64,000 nucleotides of DNA, from assembly GCF_003025555.1 (NCBI RefSeq), contig NZ_PYMH01000015.1, forward strand, positions 62,001 through 126,000, written 5' to 3'. Made by a program: the position numbers and the translations under genes. Positions 36,899 to 45,748 of the stretch are shown in pieces. The stretch is from Photobacterium lutimaris. Lineage in GTDB: Bacteria > Pseudomonadota > Gammaproteobacteria > Enterobacterales > Vibrionaceae. Below the pieces are notes generated by a model. That model was given only the letters and a program-made list of their open reading frames with translations. It was not told the DNA's origin and made no database searches. Position 1 is the first letter of the stretch. Each line of letters starts with the position of its first letter.

Positions 36899-38782
36899 AT
36901 GACAGATCAAAGCTATAACGCTGGAGCCATAGAGGTTCTAAATGGCCTTGAGCCAGTACGCCGCCGTCCGGGGATGTATACCGACACGGTACGGCCAAAC
37001 CACCTTGGCCAGGAAGTCATCGATAACAGTGTCGATGAAGCCTTGGCTGGCCATGCCCGCAAGGTAGAGGTCATTCTTCATGCGGATCAGTCGCTGGAAG
37101 TGATTGATGACGGACGGGGGATGCCAGTAGATATTCATCCGGAAGAAGGGGTTTCCGGGGTCGAACTGATCCTATGTAAGCTTCACGCCGGTGGTAAATT
37201 TTCAGGCAAAAACTACCAGTTCTCTGGTGGTCTGCACGGGGTAGGGATCTCGGTAGTAAATGCCTTGTCTAACCGGGTAGAAGTCACGGTGAAACGTGAT
37301 GGCCAGGTCTACCAGATCGCCTTTGAAAATGGCGATAAGGTCAGTGAGCTGGAAGTGATTGGTACTTGTGGCCGCCGTGCCAAAGGAACCAGTGTTCATT
37401 TCTGGCCGAATCCGAAGTATTTCGACAGCCCGAAGTTCTCTGTCTCTCGCCTCAAAAGCAACCTCAAGGCCAAAGCGGTGCTTTGCCCGGGACTGGAAAT
37501 TGTCTTTACCGATAAAACCAATGATGAAACCATCCGTTGGTGCTACGAAGACGGATTGAAGGACTACCTGGCTGAAGGTGTCAAGGGGTATACCCTGCTG
37601 CCGGAAGAACCGTTTACCGGTGTCTTCAGTGGCCAGAGTGAAGCGGCTGACTGGGCATTGCTATGGTTGCCGGAAGGCGGTGAGTTGATCACCGAAAGTT
37701 ACGTTAACCTTATCCCGACGGCTCAAGGTGGTACGCATGTCAACGGCCTGCGTCAGGGGTTGCTCGATGCAATGCGTGAGTTCTGTGAATTCCGTAACCT
37801 GTTGCCCCGCGGCGTGAAGCTGACGGCCGATGATATCTGGGATCGCTGTGCTTACGTGTTATCGGTGAAGATGCAGGATCCGCAATTTGCCGGCCAGACC
37901 AAAGAGCGCTTGTCATCGCGCCAGTGTGCAGCATTTGTCTCTGGTGTGGTAAAAGATGCCTTTAGCCTGTGGTTGAACGAGCGTCCGCAACTTGCTGAGC
38001 AGTTGGCTGAGGTGTGTATTGCCAATGCCCATCGCCGGATGCGTGCCAGCAAGAAAGTGGTACGTAAGAAGGTCGCTTCGGGCCCAGCATTGCCGGGTAA
38101 GTTGGCAGACTGTTCGCAGCAGGACTTGTCTCGAACTGAACTGTTCTTGGTCGAGGGTGACTCGGCTGGCGGCTCGGCCAAGCAGGCCCGTGACCGTGTA
38201 TTCCAGGCGATTATGCCGCTGCGAGGTAAGATCTTGAACACCTGGGAAGTCTCTGCCGATCAGGTACTGGCCTCGCAGGAAGTGCATGATATTTCGGTGG
38301 CACTGGGGATCGACCCGGACAGTGATGATCTTAGTGGCTTGCGCTACGGTAAAATCTGCGTTCTTGCCGATGCCGACTCGGATGGTTTACACATTGCGAC
38401 TCTGCTATGCGCTCTGTTTGTCCGCCACTTCGAGTCTCTGGTTCGTGCTGGCCATGTGTATATTGCCATGCCGCCGCTGTACCGGATCGACCTTGGTAAG
38501 GAAGTCTATTACGCCTTGGATGATGCAGAGAAAGACGGGATCCTCGATCGTCTTAGCAACAAGCGCGGCAAGGTCAATGTTCAGCGCTTCAAAGGTCTGG
38601 GTGAGATGAACCCACTCCAGTTGCGCGAAACCACCATGGATCCCAATACCCGCCGTCTGGTTCAGCTGACTATCGATGATGATGAGCAGACCAACGAGAT
38701 GATGGATATGTTGCTGGGCAAGAAGCGAGCGGAAGACCGCCGCCACTGGCTGCAGAGCAAAGGCGATATGGCCGAAGTGTGA
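36899..38782 (+). CDS. parE: DNA topoisomerase IV subunit B
   Basis: ParE is the ATPase subunit of topoisomerase IV, which decatenates daughter chromosomes. The 627-residue protein has the GHKL ATP site (VIDNSVDEALAG, DDGRGMPVDIHPEEG, GGLHGVGISVVNALS), the transducer domain, and the Toprim domain with LVEGDSAGGSAKQARDR and DADSDGLHI. Length matches E. coli ParE (630). parC follows 111 bases later. Confidence 0.97.
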   Translation: MTDQSYNAGAIEVLNGLEPVRRRPGMYTDTVRPNHLGQEVIDNSVDEALAGHARKVEVILHADQSLEVIDDGRGMPVDIHPEEGVSGVELILCKLHAGGKFSGKNYQFSGGLHGVGISVVNALSNRVEVTVKRDGQVYQIAFENGDKVSELEVIGTCGRRAKGTSVHFWPNPKYFDSPKFSVSRLKSNLKAKAVLCPGLEIVFTDKTNDETIRWCYEDGLKDYLAEGVKGYTLLPEEPFTGVFSGQSEAADWALLWLPEGGELITESYVNLIPTAQGGTHVNGLRQGLLDAMREFCEFRNLLPRGVKLTADDIWDRCAYVLSVKMQDPQFAGQTKERLSSRQCAAFVSGVVKDAFSLWLNERPQLAEQLAEVCIANAHRRMRASKKVVRKKVASGPALPGKLADCSQQDLSRTELFLVEGDSAGGSAKQARDRVFQAIMPLRGKILNTWEVSADQVLASQEVHDISVALGIDPDSDDLSGLRYGKICVLADADSDGLHIATLLCALFVRHFESLVRAGHVYIAMPPLYRIDLGKEVYYALDDAEKDGILDRLSNKRGKVNVQRFKGLGEMNPLQLRETTMDPNTRRLVQLTIDDDEQTNEMMDMLLGKKRAEDRRHWLQSKGDMAEV

Positions 38783-38893
38783 TTGACCGGGCCTGCCAGT
38801 ACAGTCCTGTATGGCGGCGGGCCTTGCCTGATGATTTGATAGCTCGAGTGATGTTATGCGCCCGGGCTGGAAACATAAACGGAATACCCAACG

Positions 38894-41158
38894 ATGACTG
38901 ATGTCTCAATGGATGGCGTAGAACAGCTTCCGCTACGGAAGTTTACCGAAGATGCCTACCTCAATTACTCCATGTACGTGATCATGGATCGTGCCTTGCC
39001 GTTTATCGGTGATGGCCTCAAGCCCGTTCAGCGCCGCATTATCTATGCGATGTCCGAGCTAGGACTGTCGGCAACGGCGAAATACAAGAAGTCGGCGCGT
39101 ACCGTCGGTGATGTACTGGGTAAGTACCACCCGCACGGCGACTCGGCATGTTACGAAGCCATGGTCTTGATGGCGCAGCCATTCTCCTACCGCTATCCAC
39201 TTGTCGACGGCCAGGGTAACTGGGGTGCACCGGATGATCCGAAGTCCTTCGCCGCAATGCGTTACACCGAATCTCGTTTGTCACGCTTCTCTGAAGTGCT
39301 ACTCGCGGAGTTGGGCCAAGGCACGGTTGACTGGGGGCTGAACTTTGACGGCACGATGAAAGAGCCGAAGATGCTGCCTGCTCGCCTGCCGCATATCTTG
39401 CTAAATGGTGTAACCGGTATTGCCGTCGGTATGGCGACGGATATCCCGCCGCACAATGCCCGTGAAGTGGCCAATGCCGCGGTGCACCTGATTGAGAACC
39501 CGAAAGCGGAACTTGATGAGGTCATGGCGTTTGTCCAAGGGCCGGACTACCCGACCGAAGCAGAAATCATTACCTCGAAAACCGATCTGAAAAAAGTCTA
39601 CCGCAGCGGCCGCGGCAGTATCAGAATGCGTGCGGTATGGCACAAGGAAAGCGGTGATATCGTGATCACCGCCTTGCCACACCAAGTCTCGGGCTCGAAG
39701 CTGCTTGAGCAGATCGCCAGCCAGATGCGCGCCAAGAAGCTGCCGATGGTCGAAGACTTACGTGATGAGTCAGATCATGAAAACCCGACCCGTATTGTCA
39801 TTGTGCCACGTTCTAACCGGGTTGATAGTGAGCAGTTGATGAACCACCTGTTTGCTTCTACCGATTTGGAAAAGAGCTTCCGTGTTAACCTCAATATGCT
39901 GGGCCTTGATGGCCGTCCGCAGGTTAAGGGGTTGGTTCAGATCGTTTCTGAGTGGATCGAATTCCGCCGTACCACGGTGCGTCGCCGCTTGCAGTATCGT
40001 TTGGACAAGGTGAATGCCCGTTTGCATATCCTTGAGGGTTTGTTGGCAGCTTACCTTAATATTGATGAGGTTATCGAAATCATCCGTACTGAGGATGATC
40101 CGAAAGCCGAGTTGATGTCTCGTTTCGAGCTGTCAGCCATCCAAGCAGATGCGATCTTGGAAATCAAGCTTCGCCAGTTGGCCAAGCTGGAAGAAATTAA
40201 GATCCGTGGTGAACAGGATGAGCTATCGAAAGAGCGCGATTACTTAGAGAAGTTACTGGGCTCAGAGCGTCGCCTGAACACGTTGATCAAGAAAGAAATC
40301 TTGGCTGATGCCGAGAAGTATGGCGATGATCGCCGCTCGCCATTGGTTGAGCGAGAAGAAGCGAAGGCGTTGACCGAGCGTGAGCTGATCCCGTCTGAAG
40401 CGATTACGGTTGTATTGTCTGAGAAAGGCTGGGTCCGCCATGCCAAGGGACATGAGGTTGACCCTACTTCCTTGAGCTACAAATCGGGAGATGGCTATCT
40501 GGCCCATGCCCGTGGCAAGAGTAACCAACCGGCTGTTTTACTGGGGTCGGATGGACGCAGCTATGCGTTGGAATCCCATAGCCTGCCATCAGCTCGCAGC
40601 CAAGGCGAACCGGTCACTGGCCGCCTCAACCTGACTCCGGGAAGCCATATCCGTCAGGTCATGATGTCCGATGATGATCAGCTATGGTTGATGGGGTCGG
40701 ATGCCGGATACGGTTTCATCTGTAAATGCAGTGACATGGTGTCTAAGAACAAGAACGGCAAAGCCTTGTTGACGGTACCGGAAAATGCCGAAGTGGTGCC
40801 GCCGCAGTGTATTGCTGATTTGGACAATGACGAGATCCTTGCGATTACCAACGAAGGGCGGATGCTGCTGTTCCCGATCAAAGAACTGCCTCAGCTCGGC
40901 AAAGGTAAAGGGAACAAGATCATCAATATTCCAGCGGCCCGCTCGAAGTCGCGGGAAGAGTTTTTATCACAGTTGGTTGTGTTGCCAAAAGGTAGCCACC
41001 TGACATTGTATGCTGGCAAGCGTAAGCTAGGGCTCAAGCCTGCTGACCTAGATAATTTCCGAGGTGAGCGCGGCCGGCGGGGTAGCATGCTGCCACGTGG
41101 CCTGCAGCGGGTGACTCGTTTTGAAATCGACTCACCACAAACGCCTGAAGCAGAATAA
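38894..41158 (+). CDS. parC: DNA topoisomerase IV subunit A
   Basis: ParC cuts and rejoins DNA. The 754-residue protein has the catalytic tyrosine in AAMRYTESRLS (Y124) and a quinolone-resistance region HPHGDSACYEAMV in which the positions equivalent to E. coli S80 and E84 are serine (S84) and glutamate (E88), the quinolone-susceptible state. The C-terminal beta-pinwheel domain follows from about residue 490. It begins four residues longer than E. coli ParC. It ends at a strong terminator and forms a unit with parE. Confidence 0.97.
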   Translation: MTDVSMDGVEQLPLRKFTEDAYLNYSMYVIMDRALPFIGDGLKPVQRRIIYAMSELGLSATAKYKKSARTVGDVLGKYHPHGDSACYEAMVLMAQPFSYRYPLVDGQGNWGAPDDPKSFAAMRYTESRLSRFSEVLLAELGQGTVDWGLNFDGTMKEPKMLPARLPHILLNGVTGIAVGMATDIPPHNAREVANAAVHLIENPKAELDEVMAFVQGPDYPTEAEIITSKTDLKKVYRSGRGSIRMRAVWHKESGDIVITALPHQVSGSKLLEQIASQMRAKKLPMVEDLRDESDHENPTRIVIVPRSNRVDSEQLMNHLFASTDLEKSFRVNLNMLGLDGRPQVKGLVQIVSEWIEFRRTTVRRRLQYRLDKVNARLHILEGLLAAYLNIDEVIEIIRTEDDPKAELMSRFELSAIQADAILEIKLRQLAKLEEIKIRGEQDELSKERDYLEKLLGSERRLNTLIKKEILADAEKYGDDRRSPLVEREEAKALTERELIPSEAITVVLSEKGWVRHAKGHEVDPTSLSYKSGDGYLAHARGKSNQPAVLLGSDGRSYALESHSLPSARSQGEPVTGRLNLTPGSHIRQVMMSDDDQLWLMGSDAGYGFICKCSDMVSKNKNGKALLTVPENAEVVPPQCIADLDNDEILAITNEGRMLLFPIKELPQLGKGKGNKIINIPAARSKSREEFLSQLVVLPKGSHLTLYAGKRKLGLKPADLDNFRGERGRRGSMLPRGLQRVTRFEIDSPQTPEAE

Positions 41159-41183
41159 GCCTAGCGAATGAAGCATGATTGAG

Positions 41184-41208
41184 GCCCTCCAGACGGAGGG
41201 CTTTTTTT
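41184..41208 (+). terminator. terminator of parC
   Basis: Seven-base-pair stem GCCCTCC / GGAGGGC, four-base loop, then seven T. Confidence 0.93.
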
Positions 41209-41330
41209 ATACTTTTTCCTGCTGTTCGGGGCAGAAAGAGGTTGGATGTGGTCTAATTTCTGCACATAAAAGGTGTTTTTTCCCGCAGCCTAAGTATACT
41301 AGCGAACGCTTGTACGCTGAGGAGAATCTG

Positions 41331-42053
41331 ATGTTATTTGTATTGCGCATGATTGCTGTAGCAGTGTTTACTGTTGTCATGTTTGTATTGGGTTGTGGCT
41401 ATTGCCTGCTAAGCCCGCGTAACCCTAGAAATGTTTATATTGTCGGTCGCCATTTCTGCAAGATGGCACGCATCTTCGGTATTAAGCTGGAGTTCCGTTA
41501 CCCAGATGGAGAGCTACCAGCGCCAAGCGTATATTTAGCGAACCACCAGAACAATTACGATTTGTTTACCGTCTCGGGGGCTATCCAGCCAAGAACGGTG
41601 ACCGTGGGCAAGAAAAGCATCTCGTGGATGCCGTTATTTGGTCAGCTGTATTGGCTAACCGGTAATATTCTTATCGACCGCGCCAATCGCAGCAAGGCGG
41701 TCGGTACTATCGGCCAGGTGGTTGAGCAAATCAAACAGCGTGATGTCTCTATTTGGATGTTCCCTGAAGGCACTCGATCCCGTGGCCGTGGCTTACTGCC
41801 GTTCAAAACGGGGGCTTTCCATGCCGCTATCTCTGCCGGTGTGCCTGTTGTGCCGATTGTGTGCAGTAGCACGGAAAATGTTAAACTGAACAAATGGGAC
41901 AATGGTGTGGTGATCGTCGAGGTACTGCCATCCGTATCGGTGGACGGCATGACCAAAGAAGATGTCCGCACCCTATCGAACCAGTGCCGCGATATGATGG
42001 CGATTAAACTGGACGAGTTGAATGCTGAGGCTACTCGCCGATCGATAAAATAA
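41331..42053 (+). CDS. plsC: 1-acyl-sn-glycerol-3-phosphate acyltransferase
   Basis: PlsC acylates lysophosphatidic acid to phosphatidic acid. The 240-residue membrane-associated protein has an N-terminal hydrophobic anchor (about 1-25), the catalytic HX4D motif in NHQNNYDLF and the substrate-binding FPEGTRSRG. I choose ATG 41331 (MLFVLRMIAV), which has GGAG seven bases upstream; a frame open far upstream to the parC terminator lacks protein character. plsC follows parC in E. coli and vibrios as well. Confidence 0.95.
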   Translation: MLFVLRMIAVAVFTVVMFVLGCGYCLLSPRNPRNVYIVGRHFCKMARIFGIKLEFRYPDGELPAPSVYLANHQNNYDLFTVSGAIQPRTVTVGKKSISWMPLFGQLYWLTGNILIDRANRSKAVGTIGQVVEQIKQRDVSIWMFPEGTRSRGRGLLPFKTGAFHAAISAGVPVVPIVCSSTENVKLNKWDNGVVIVEVLPSVSVDGMTKEDVRTLSNQCRDMMAIKLDELNAEATRRSIK

Positions 42054-42084
42054 TCGAGTTGGATTGGCCGCAGTGTGACAGATG

Positions 42085-42119
42085 AAGGACATGCCTGTGC
42101 GTGTCCTTTTTGTTTTTTT
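42085..42119 (+). terminator. terminator of plsC
   Basis: AAGGACATGC pairs with GCGTGTCCTT around CTGT, followed by TTTGTTTTTTT. Confidence 0.9.
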
Positions 42120-42214
42120 ACCAACCAAGATATATCCAAGCCCCTTGACGTTACTGGGGTAAGTCTTTGACCTAGTCTCTGTTGAGGTTGGTATTGTATG
42201 TAGATGAAAACACC

Positions 42215-42745
42215 ATGATTGAAGAACAGGTAATATTGGTCGATCCGCAAGGCAGGGAGCTTGGCGTTCAGGAAAAAATGCAGGCTCACCGGGATGGTGC
42301 CCTTCATCTGGCTTTTTCGGTTTTGTTGTACCGGGACGGAAAAAACGAACGTGAGTTTCTGATGCATCAACGTGCATTGGGCAAATACCACAGTGGCGGG
42401 TTGTGGACCAATACCTGCTGTTCGCACCCACGCCAGGGCGAATCGATGACACAAGCAGGGATCCGCCGACTGGGTGAAGAGATGGGGATCGCCGATATTG
42501 CGACGTTGTCTGATGTCGCGAGTTTTGTCTACCGTGCCGAGTTGGATAATAACTTGGTTGAACACGAGCTGGACCATGTTCTGGTGGCTCCGGCTCCTGA
42601 TATCGCGATCAATCCGAACCCAGAGGAAGTGCTGACTTATCGCTGGTGGCGTCAGAGCGAATTGCTGACAGCGCTAGAGCAAGCGCCCCAACGGTTTACA
42701 GCATGGTTCCCACAGGTACTGGCACTGGCATTGGCAAACACCTAA
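42215..42745 (+). CDS. idi: isopentenyl-diphosphate delta-isomerase, type I
   Basis: Idi interconverts isopentenyl and dimethylallyl diphosphate. The 176-residue Nudix-fold protein shows metal ligands H25 and H31 (AHRDGALHLAF), the catalytic cysteine in NTCCSHPRQGES (C68 or C69), and GIRRLGEEMGI as the degenerate Nudix helix; acidic ligands follow near VEHELDH. I prefer the ATG at 42215 by length and alignment with E. coli Idi, though its ribosome site is weak and an in-frame TTG at 42194 with GAGG upstream is possible. It stands alone between two terminators. Confidence 0.9.
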   Translation: MIEEQVILVDPQGRELGVQEKMQAHRDGALHLAFSVLLYRDGKNEREFLMHQRALGKYHSGGLWTNTCCSHPRQGESMTQAGIRRLGEEMGIADIATLSDVASFVYRAELDNNLVEHELDHVLVAPAPDIAINPNPEEVLTYRWWRQSELLTALEQAPQRFTAWFPQVLALALANT

Positions 42746-42779
42746 TGCCGTGGGAAGACATCGTGCTGTGACAGAAACG

Positions 42780-42807
42780 AAAAAAGCTGCCTTCAGGCAG
42801 CTTTTTT
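42780..42807. terminator. bidirectional terminator between idi and ridA
   Basis: Twelve-base-pair stem AAAAAAGCTGCC / GGCAGCTTTTTT with loop TTCA, serving both convergent genes. Confidence 0.95.
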
Positions 42808-42836
42808 GTATGCTTTACAGCAAATCGACGAAATGA

Positions 42837-43223
42837 TTATTTACGTACTGCAATCGCTTCGATTTCGATTTTCACGTCTTTAGGTAGGCGAGCAACTTCG
42901 ACGCAAGAACGCGCAGGGTAAGGGGCATTGTGCTCGTCAAAGAACTTGCCATACACTTCGTTAACCGTGCCGAAGTCATTCAGATCTTTCACAAACACCG
43001 TCATTTTGACAATGTCAGCCACTTTTAGGCCAGAAGACTCAACAACTGCCTTTACATTTTCTAGTGACTGGCGAGCCTGCTCAGCGATATCGTCAGACAC
43101 TTCACCGGTTTCAGGGTTCACAGGGATCTGGCCTGAGGTCAGAACCATGTTACCTAGGTCAACACCCTGTACATAAGGGCCGATTGCAGCTGGAGCCTGC
43201 TCTGTGTGAAGTACTTGAGTCAT
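42837..43223 (-). CDS. ridA: RidA family 2-iminobutanoate/2-iminopropanoate deaminase
   Basis: The 128-residue protein hydrolyses reactive enamine/imine intermediates released by PLP enzymes such as threonine dehydratase. The conserved arginine that binds the substrate carboxylate is in YPARSCVEVARLP, and the end IEIEAIAV is typical. Its place beside pyrBI is usual: ridA (yjgF) adjoins pyrI in E. coli. AAGGAC precedes the ATG. Confidence 0.94.
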   Translation of the reverse strand: MTQVLHTEQAPAAIGPYVQGVDLGNMVLTSGQIPVNPETGEVSDDIAEQARQSLENVKAVVESSGLKVADIVKMTVFVKDLNDFGTVNEVYGKFFDEHNAPYPARSCVEVARLPKDVKIEIEAIAVRK

Positions 43224-43315
43224 TACTTGTCCTTACTTTAATTATGTTAGGTCATCGTTAGAGGTCTAGTTTGCAACCCATTGGCGAAGACGTCAAAGGG
43301 TTTCAGATAGGCTGG

Positions 43316-43349
43316 ACAAAAAGGCAGCATGATTTAGCTCAGGCTGCCT
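43316..43349 (-). terminator. terminator of the ArgR-like gene
   Basis: Stem AGGCAGC / GCTGCCT with a fourteen-base loop; reading leftward it is followed by five T. Confidence 0.65.
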
Positions 43350-43395
43350 ATAAGCCTTATGGTCGGTGATATGTCAGCGCTGGGATACCCCGGTT

Positions 43396-43890
43396 TTAGG
43401 ATGGGATCCCAAGCCTTGCCTTGACCACTTTTTCGCACTCGTCAATACGGGAGATATCCTTCGGCGCGACCATGACGGTGTCATTGCCGCCGACAGTACC
43501 GAGGATCTCGGCATGCGGTTGGATGTCGATCAGCCGAGCGACAAGCTGGGCGCCGCCGGGATGGGTTTTTACGACCACAACGAGCTGGTTGTGGGTGATA
43601 AACTCAATCTGGGAAGCAATTGATGAACCGACTTGTACCGGCTCGCTTTCCACCGTCAGGCAGTAGACTTTCTTGCCGTAGGCATTAGGTACTTTCGCTA
43701 CGCCCAGTCTTGATAACAGGCGGGACACGGTGGATTGGCTGACATCTTCAAACCCCATATTGATGAGTTGCGTGCGGATATCATCTTGGGTTGAGAAGCT
43801 TTGTTGCTGCAATAATCGCTTACAGGCGGAAGTCATGCTTTCTTCTTGGCAGAAAGCGTCTATCGCTCCGTGCATACTGTATCCACTCAC
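43396..43890 (-). CDS. ArgR-family arginine-responsive regulator (divergent paralogue)
   Basis: The 164-residue protein has the ArgR architecture: N-terminal winged helix with SQSTVSRLLSRLG (about residues 52-64) and a C-terminal hexamerisation/arginine-binding domain with HPGGAQLVARLID and GTVGGNDTVMV. It differs clearly from the canonical ArgR of enterobacteria and vibrios as I know it, with a longer N-terminus (SGYSMHGAIDAFCQEESM) and different operator helix, so it is probably a second ArgR dedicated to the arginine deiminase genes nearby. The start GTG 43890 has AAGGAG six bases upstream; a TTG two codons earlier is too close to it. Confidence 0.8.
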   Translation of the reverse strand: MSGYSMHGAIDAFCQEESMTSACKRLLQQQSFSTQDDIRTQLINMGFEDVSQSTVSRLLSRLGVAKVPNAYGKKVYCLTVESEPVQVGSSIASQIEFITHNQLVVVVKTHPGGAQLVARLIDIQPHAEILGTVGGNDTVMVAPKDISRIDECEKVVKARLGIPS

Positions 43891-44113
43891 GGGCAACTCC
43901 TTGTTATTCTGTTGGGTCTTTGATCGTATCTCGTGGACAGCCCTCGCATCGGCTTATTGTTCGGGAAGTCTGTGCTTCTTTACGATGCGAACAATGGGCT
44001 GCTTGTTGGCAAAATATAATGCCTTGGTTGCATAATCTTGCAATGGCATCATATCAACAATACAACCGTAATTTATTGACCCCTATCACCAAAATAAAAC
44101 GCCATCCACATGG

Positions 44114-45052
44114 TTAGAATGAGGAATTATATCCCGACCTATCCAGAAGGGTCCGAGGATTTAACTTACCCCCCTGCTGTGACTGGTTTGCTGCCATGCC
44201 GTCGTTTTCCTCGGGCAAATTAAGTCCCGACAGGTTGTTTGTCGAGTAGGTGCTGTTTGTTGGGGCAGGCAGAAAAGCGCGGCGCTGTGGGCTGTCTGCT
44301 GGGGGAGGTGAACTACTGCTGACAACCTGGATCCCTGCTGTACCCAGACGGTTGAGTCGGGTGACGTAGTCCGAGACCTGGATCCCCGCGAGCTCGGGGC
44401 TGGCCGATTGCGCCTCAATCCCCAGAGCGTCCAGCCAATCAAAGATCAACGGCGAGGGGACAAATTGGCTGTAGCGGGTGGCTGGTTGTAGGTTCTGCAA
44501 CTCTTCCGGATTGTCGACGATGGCCACAGTGATACCGGCAATCTCTCCATCGGCGTTGAATACGGGGCCGCCGCTCATACCCGACATCACAGGAGCATCG
44601 CTGAGCGAGTAAAGACAGTCGGTATTGGTATCGATCACATCTTGGAGATATTTGCCTCCACCGCTAACGGCGGTTCCTACCAGAGAATGGCCGTGGTGAA
44701 TAACGGGTTGGGTGGGGTAAATTAAGCCCCAGGTAGGTTGGGTATTTGAGGAACGAGGAACCAATGCCAAATCACACGCTGGATGGTAGATGACACCGGT
44801 ATCCCAGGACAACAGGGCCACATGCTTGGCGGTGATCATATAGTCACTGTTGACCGGCACCGCGGAGCCAAAGCCACCCAGCAGCATAGGAACGCCAATG
44901 ACCACCATTTCATTAGCTGAGTGCTGGTAGGTTTGCTGTACCGGACCATTGCTGGCGACACAGCCAGACAGGGCAATGGTGGTAATACAGATCTGACTGG
45001 GACGGGAAAGCAGGCACCAGACTGCTTGGATAAGGTGCGCAGTTTTTCTCAT
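44114..45052 (-). CDS. trypsin-like serine protease, predicted lipoprotein
   Basis: The 312-residue protein has a signal peptide ending in a lipobox, IALSGC, with the modified cysteine at residue 31 and valine after it, predicting outer membrane sorting. A chymotrypsin-fold domain follows with the catalytic triad visible as H77 (TAKHVA), D94 (ACDLAL) and S160 (GMSGGPV). The C-terminal 100 residues are low-complexity, rich in Ser, Pro, Asn and Gln, with no recognised domain. It resembles neither DegP (no PDZ) nor secreted vibrio trypsins with cysteine-rich tails. Its target is unknown. It lies between the ArgR-like gene and pyrBI with no sign of cotranscription. Confidence 0.75.
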   Translation of the reverse strand: MRKTAHLIQAVWCLLSRPSQICITTIALSGCVASNGPVQQTYQHSANEMVVIGVPMLLGGFGSAVPVNSDYMITAKHVALLSWDTGVIYHPACDLALVPRSSNTQPTWGLIYPTQPVIHHGHSLVGTAVSGGGKYLQDVIDTNTDCLYSLSDAPVMSGMSGGPVFNADGEIAGITVAIVDNPEELQNLQPATRYSQFVPSPLIFDWLDALGIEAQSASPELAGIQVSDYVTRLNRLGTAGIQVVSSSSPPPADSPQRRAFLPAPTNSTYSTNNLSGLNLPEENDGMAANQSQQGGKLNPRTLLDRSGYNSSF

Positions 45053-45166
45053 TTTACTAGCCTTATTATTTTATTATTTTATTGTTTCTTTGTGCCGGCT
45101 TGCTGGACCGGAATACTAAAGGTAGTGAGCAGAGAGAAACGGGGGAGGGTTGGAATTGAGAATAAA

Positions 45167-45200
45167 AAAGCCTGCTCAATTTTGAGCAGGCTTTCTTTTT
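45167..45200 (-). terminator. terminator of pyrBI
   Basis: Thirteen-base-pair stem AAAGCCTGCTCAA / TTGAGCAGGCTTT with a two-base loop; six T follow on the leftward strand, and T runs on the right strand make it potentially bidirectional. Confidence 0.88.
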
Positions 45201-45268
45201 ACTTGGGCAGGAATTGTCGCTAATGAGACTACTTTTTCAGCGGGTTAGCGATGTTTTTAGCCTGTTTT

Positions 45269-45733
45269 TTAGCTGTTCTCAGTAACGATTTCGCGTGAGA
45301 ACACTTTTTCGCAGTACTTACACTTAAGCTGGATATCTGCTTTTTTGGTGACGACTTTGAAGCTGCTGTCGACGGGCTCACCATGCGAAATACAGTTGGT
45401 GTTTGGGCATTTGAATATCGCATTGATTCGCTCAGGCAGAGTCAGGGTCAGCTTTTTCACGACTTCGTAGTTTTCGATTTGGTTGACCGTCGCCTGCGGA
45501 GCATACAACGCCAGTTGGCTCGCCTGCTCTTCACTGATAAAGATGTTTTCGATCTTGATCAGATCTTTGCCGCCGAGCGCAGAAGAAGGCAGGTTAAGAC
45601 CCACAGTGACGCGCTGGTTAGTCTTGTGCATTTTGAACAGTTTCAGCACTTTGAAGCCAACATTTGCAGGAATATGGTCGATAACCGTACCGTTCTTGAT
45701 CGCTTCAACCTGTAGTTGTGTTTCCTTCGTCAT
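45269..45733 (-). CDS. pyrI: aspartate carbamoyltransferase regulatory subunit
   Basis: PyrI binds CTP and ATP and gives allosteric control to the PyrB catalytic trimers. The 154-residue protein opens MTKETQLQVEAIKNGTVIDH and carries the four zinc cysteines in CPNTNCISHGEP and CKYCEKVF near the C-terminus. It follows pyrB by 15 bases and ends at a strong terminator, so pyrB-pyrI form an operon behind the leader described below. Confidence 0.96.
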   Translation of the reverse strand: MTKETQLQVEAIKNGTVIDHIPANVGFKVLKLFKMHKTNQRVTVGLNLPSSALGGKDLIKIENIFISEEQASQLALYAPQATVNQIENYEVVKKLTLTLPERINAIFKCPNTNCISHGEPVDSSFKVVTKKADIQLKCKYCEKVFSREIVTENS

Positions 45734-45748
45734 TGTTTTCTCTCCTGC

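Noticed and set aside
41642..42577. 311-codon reverse frame across plsC and idi
   Set aside because: Crosses two genes with intact motifs and a terminator; a shadow frame.
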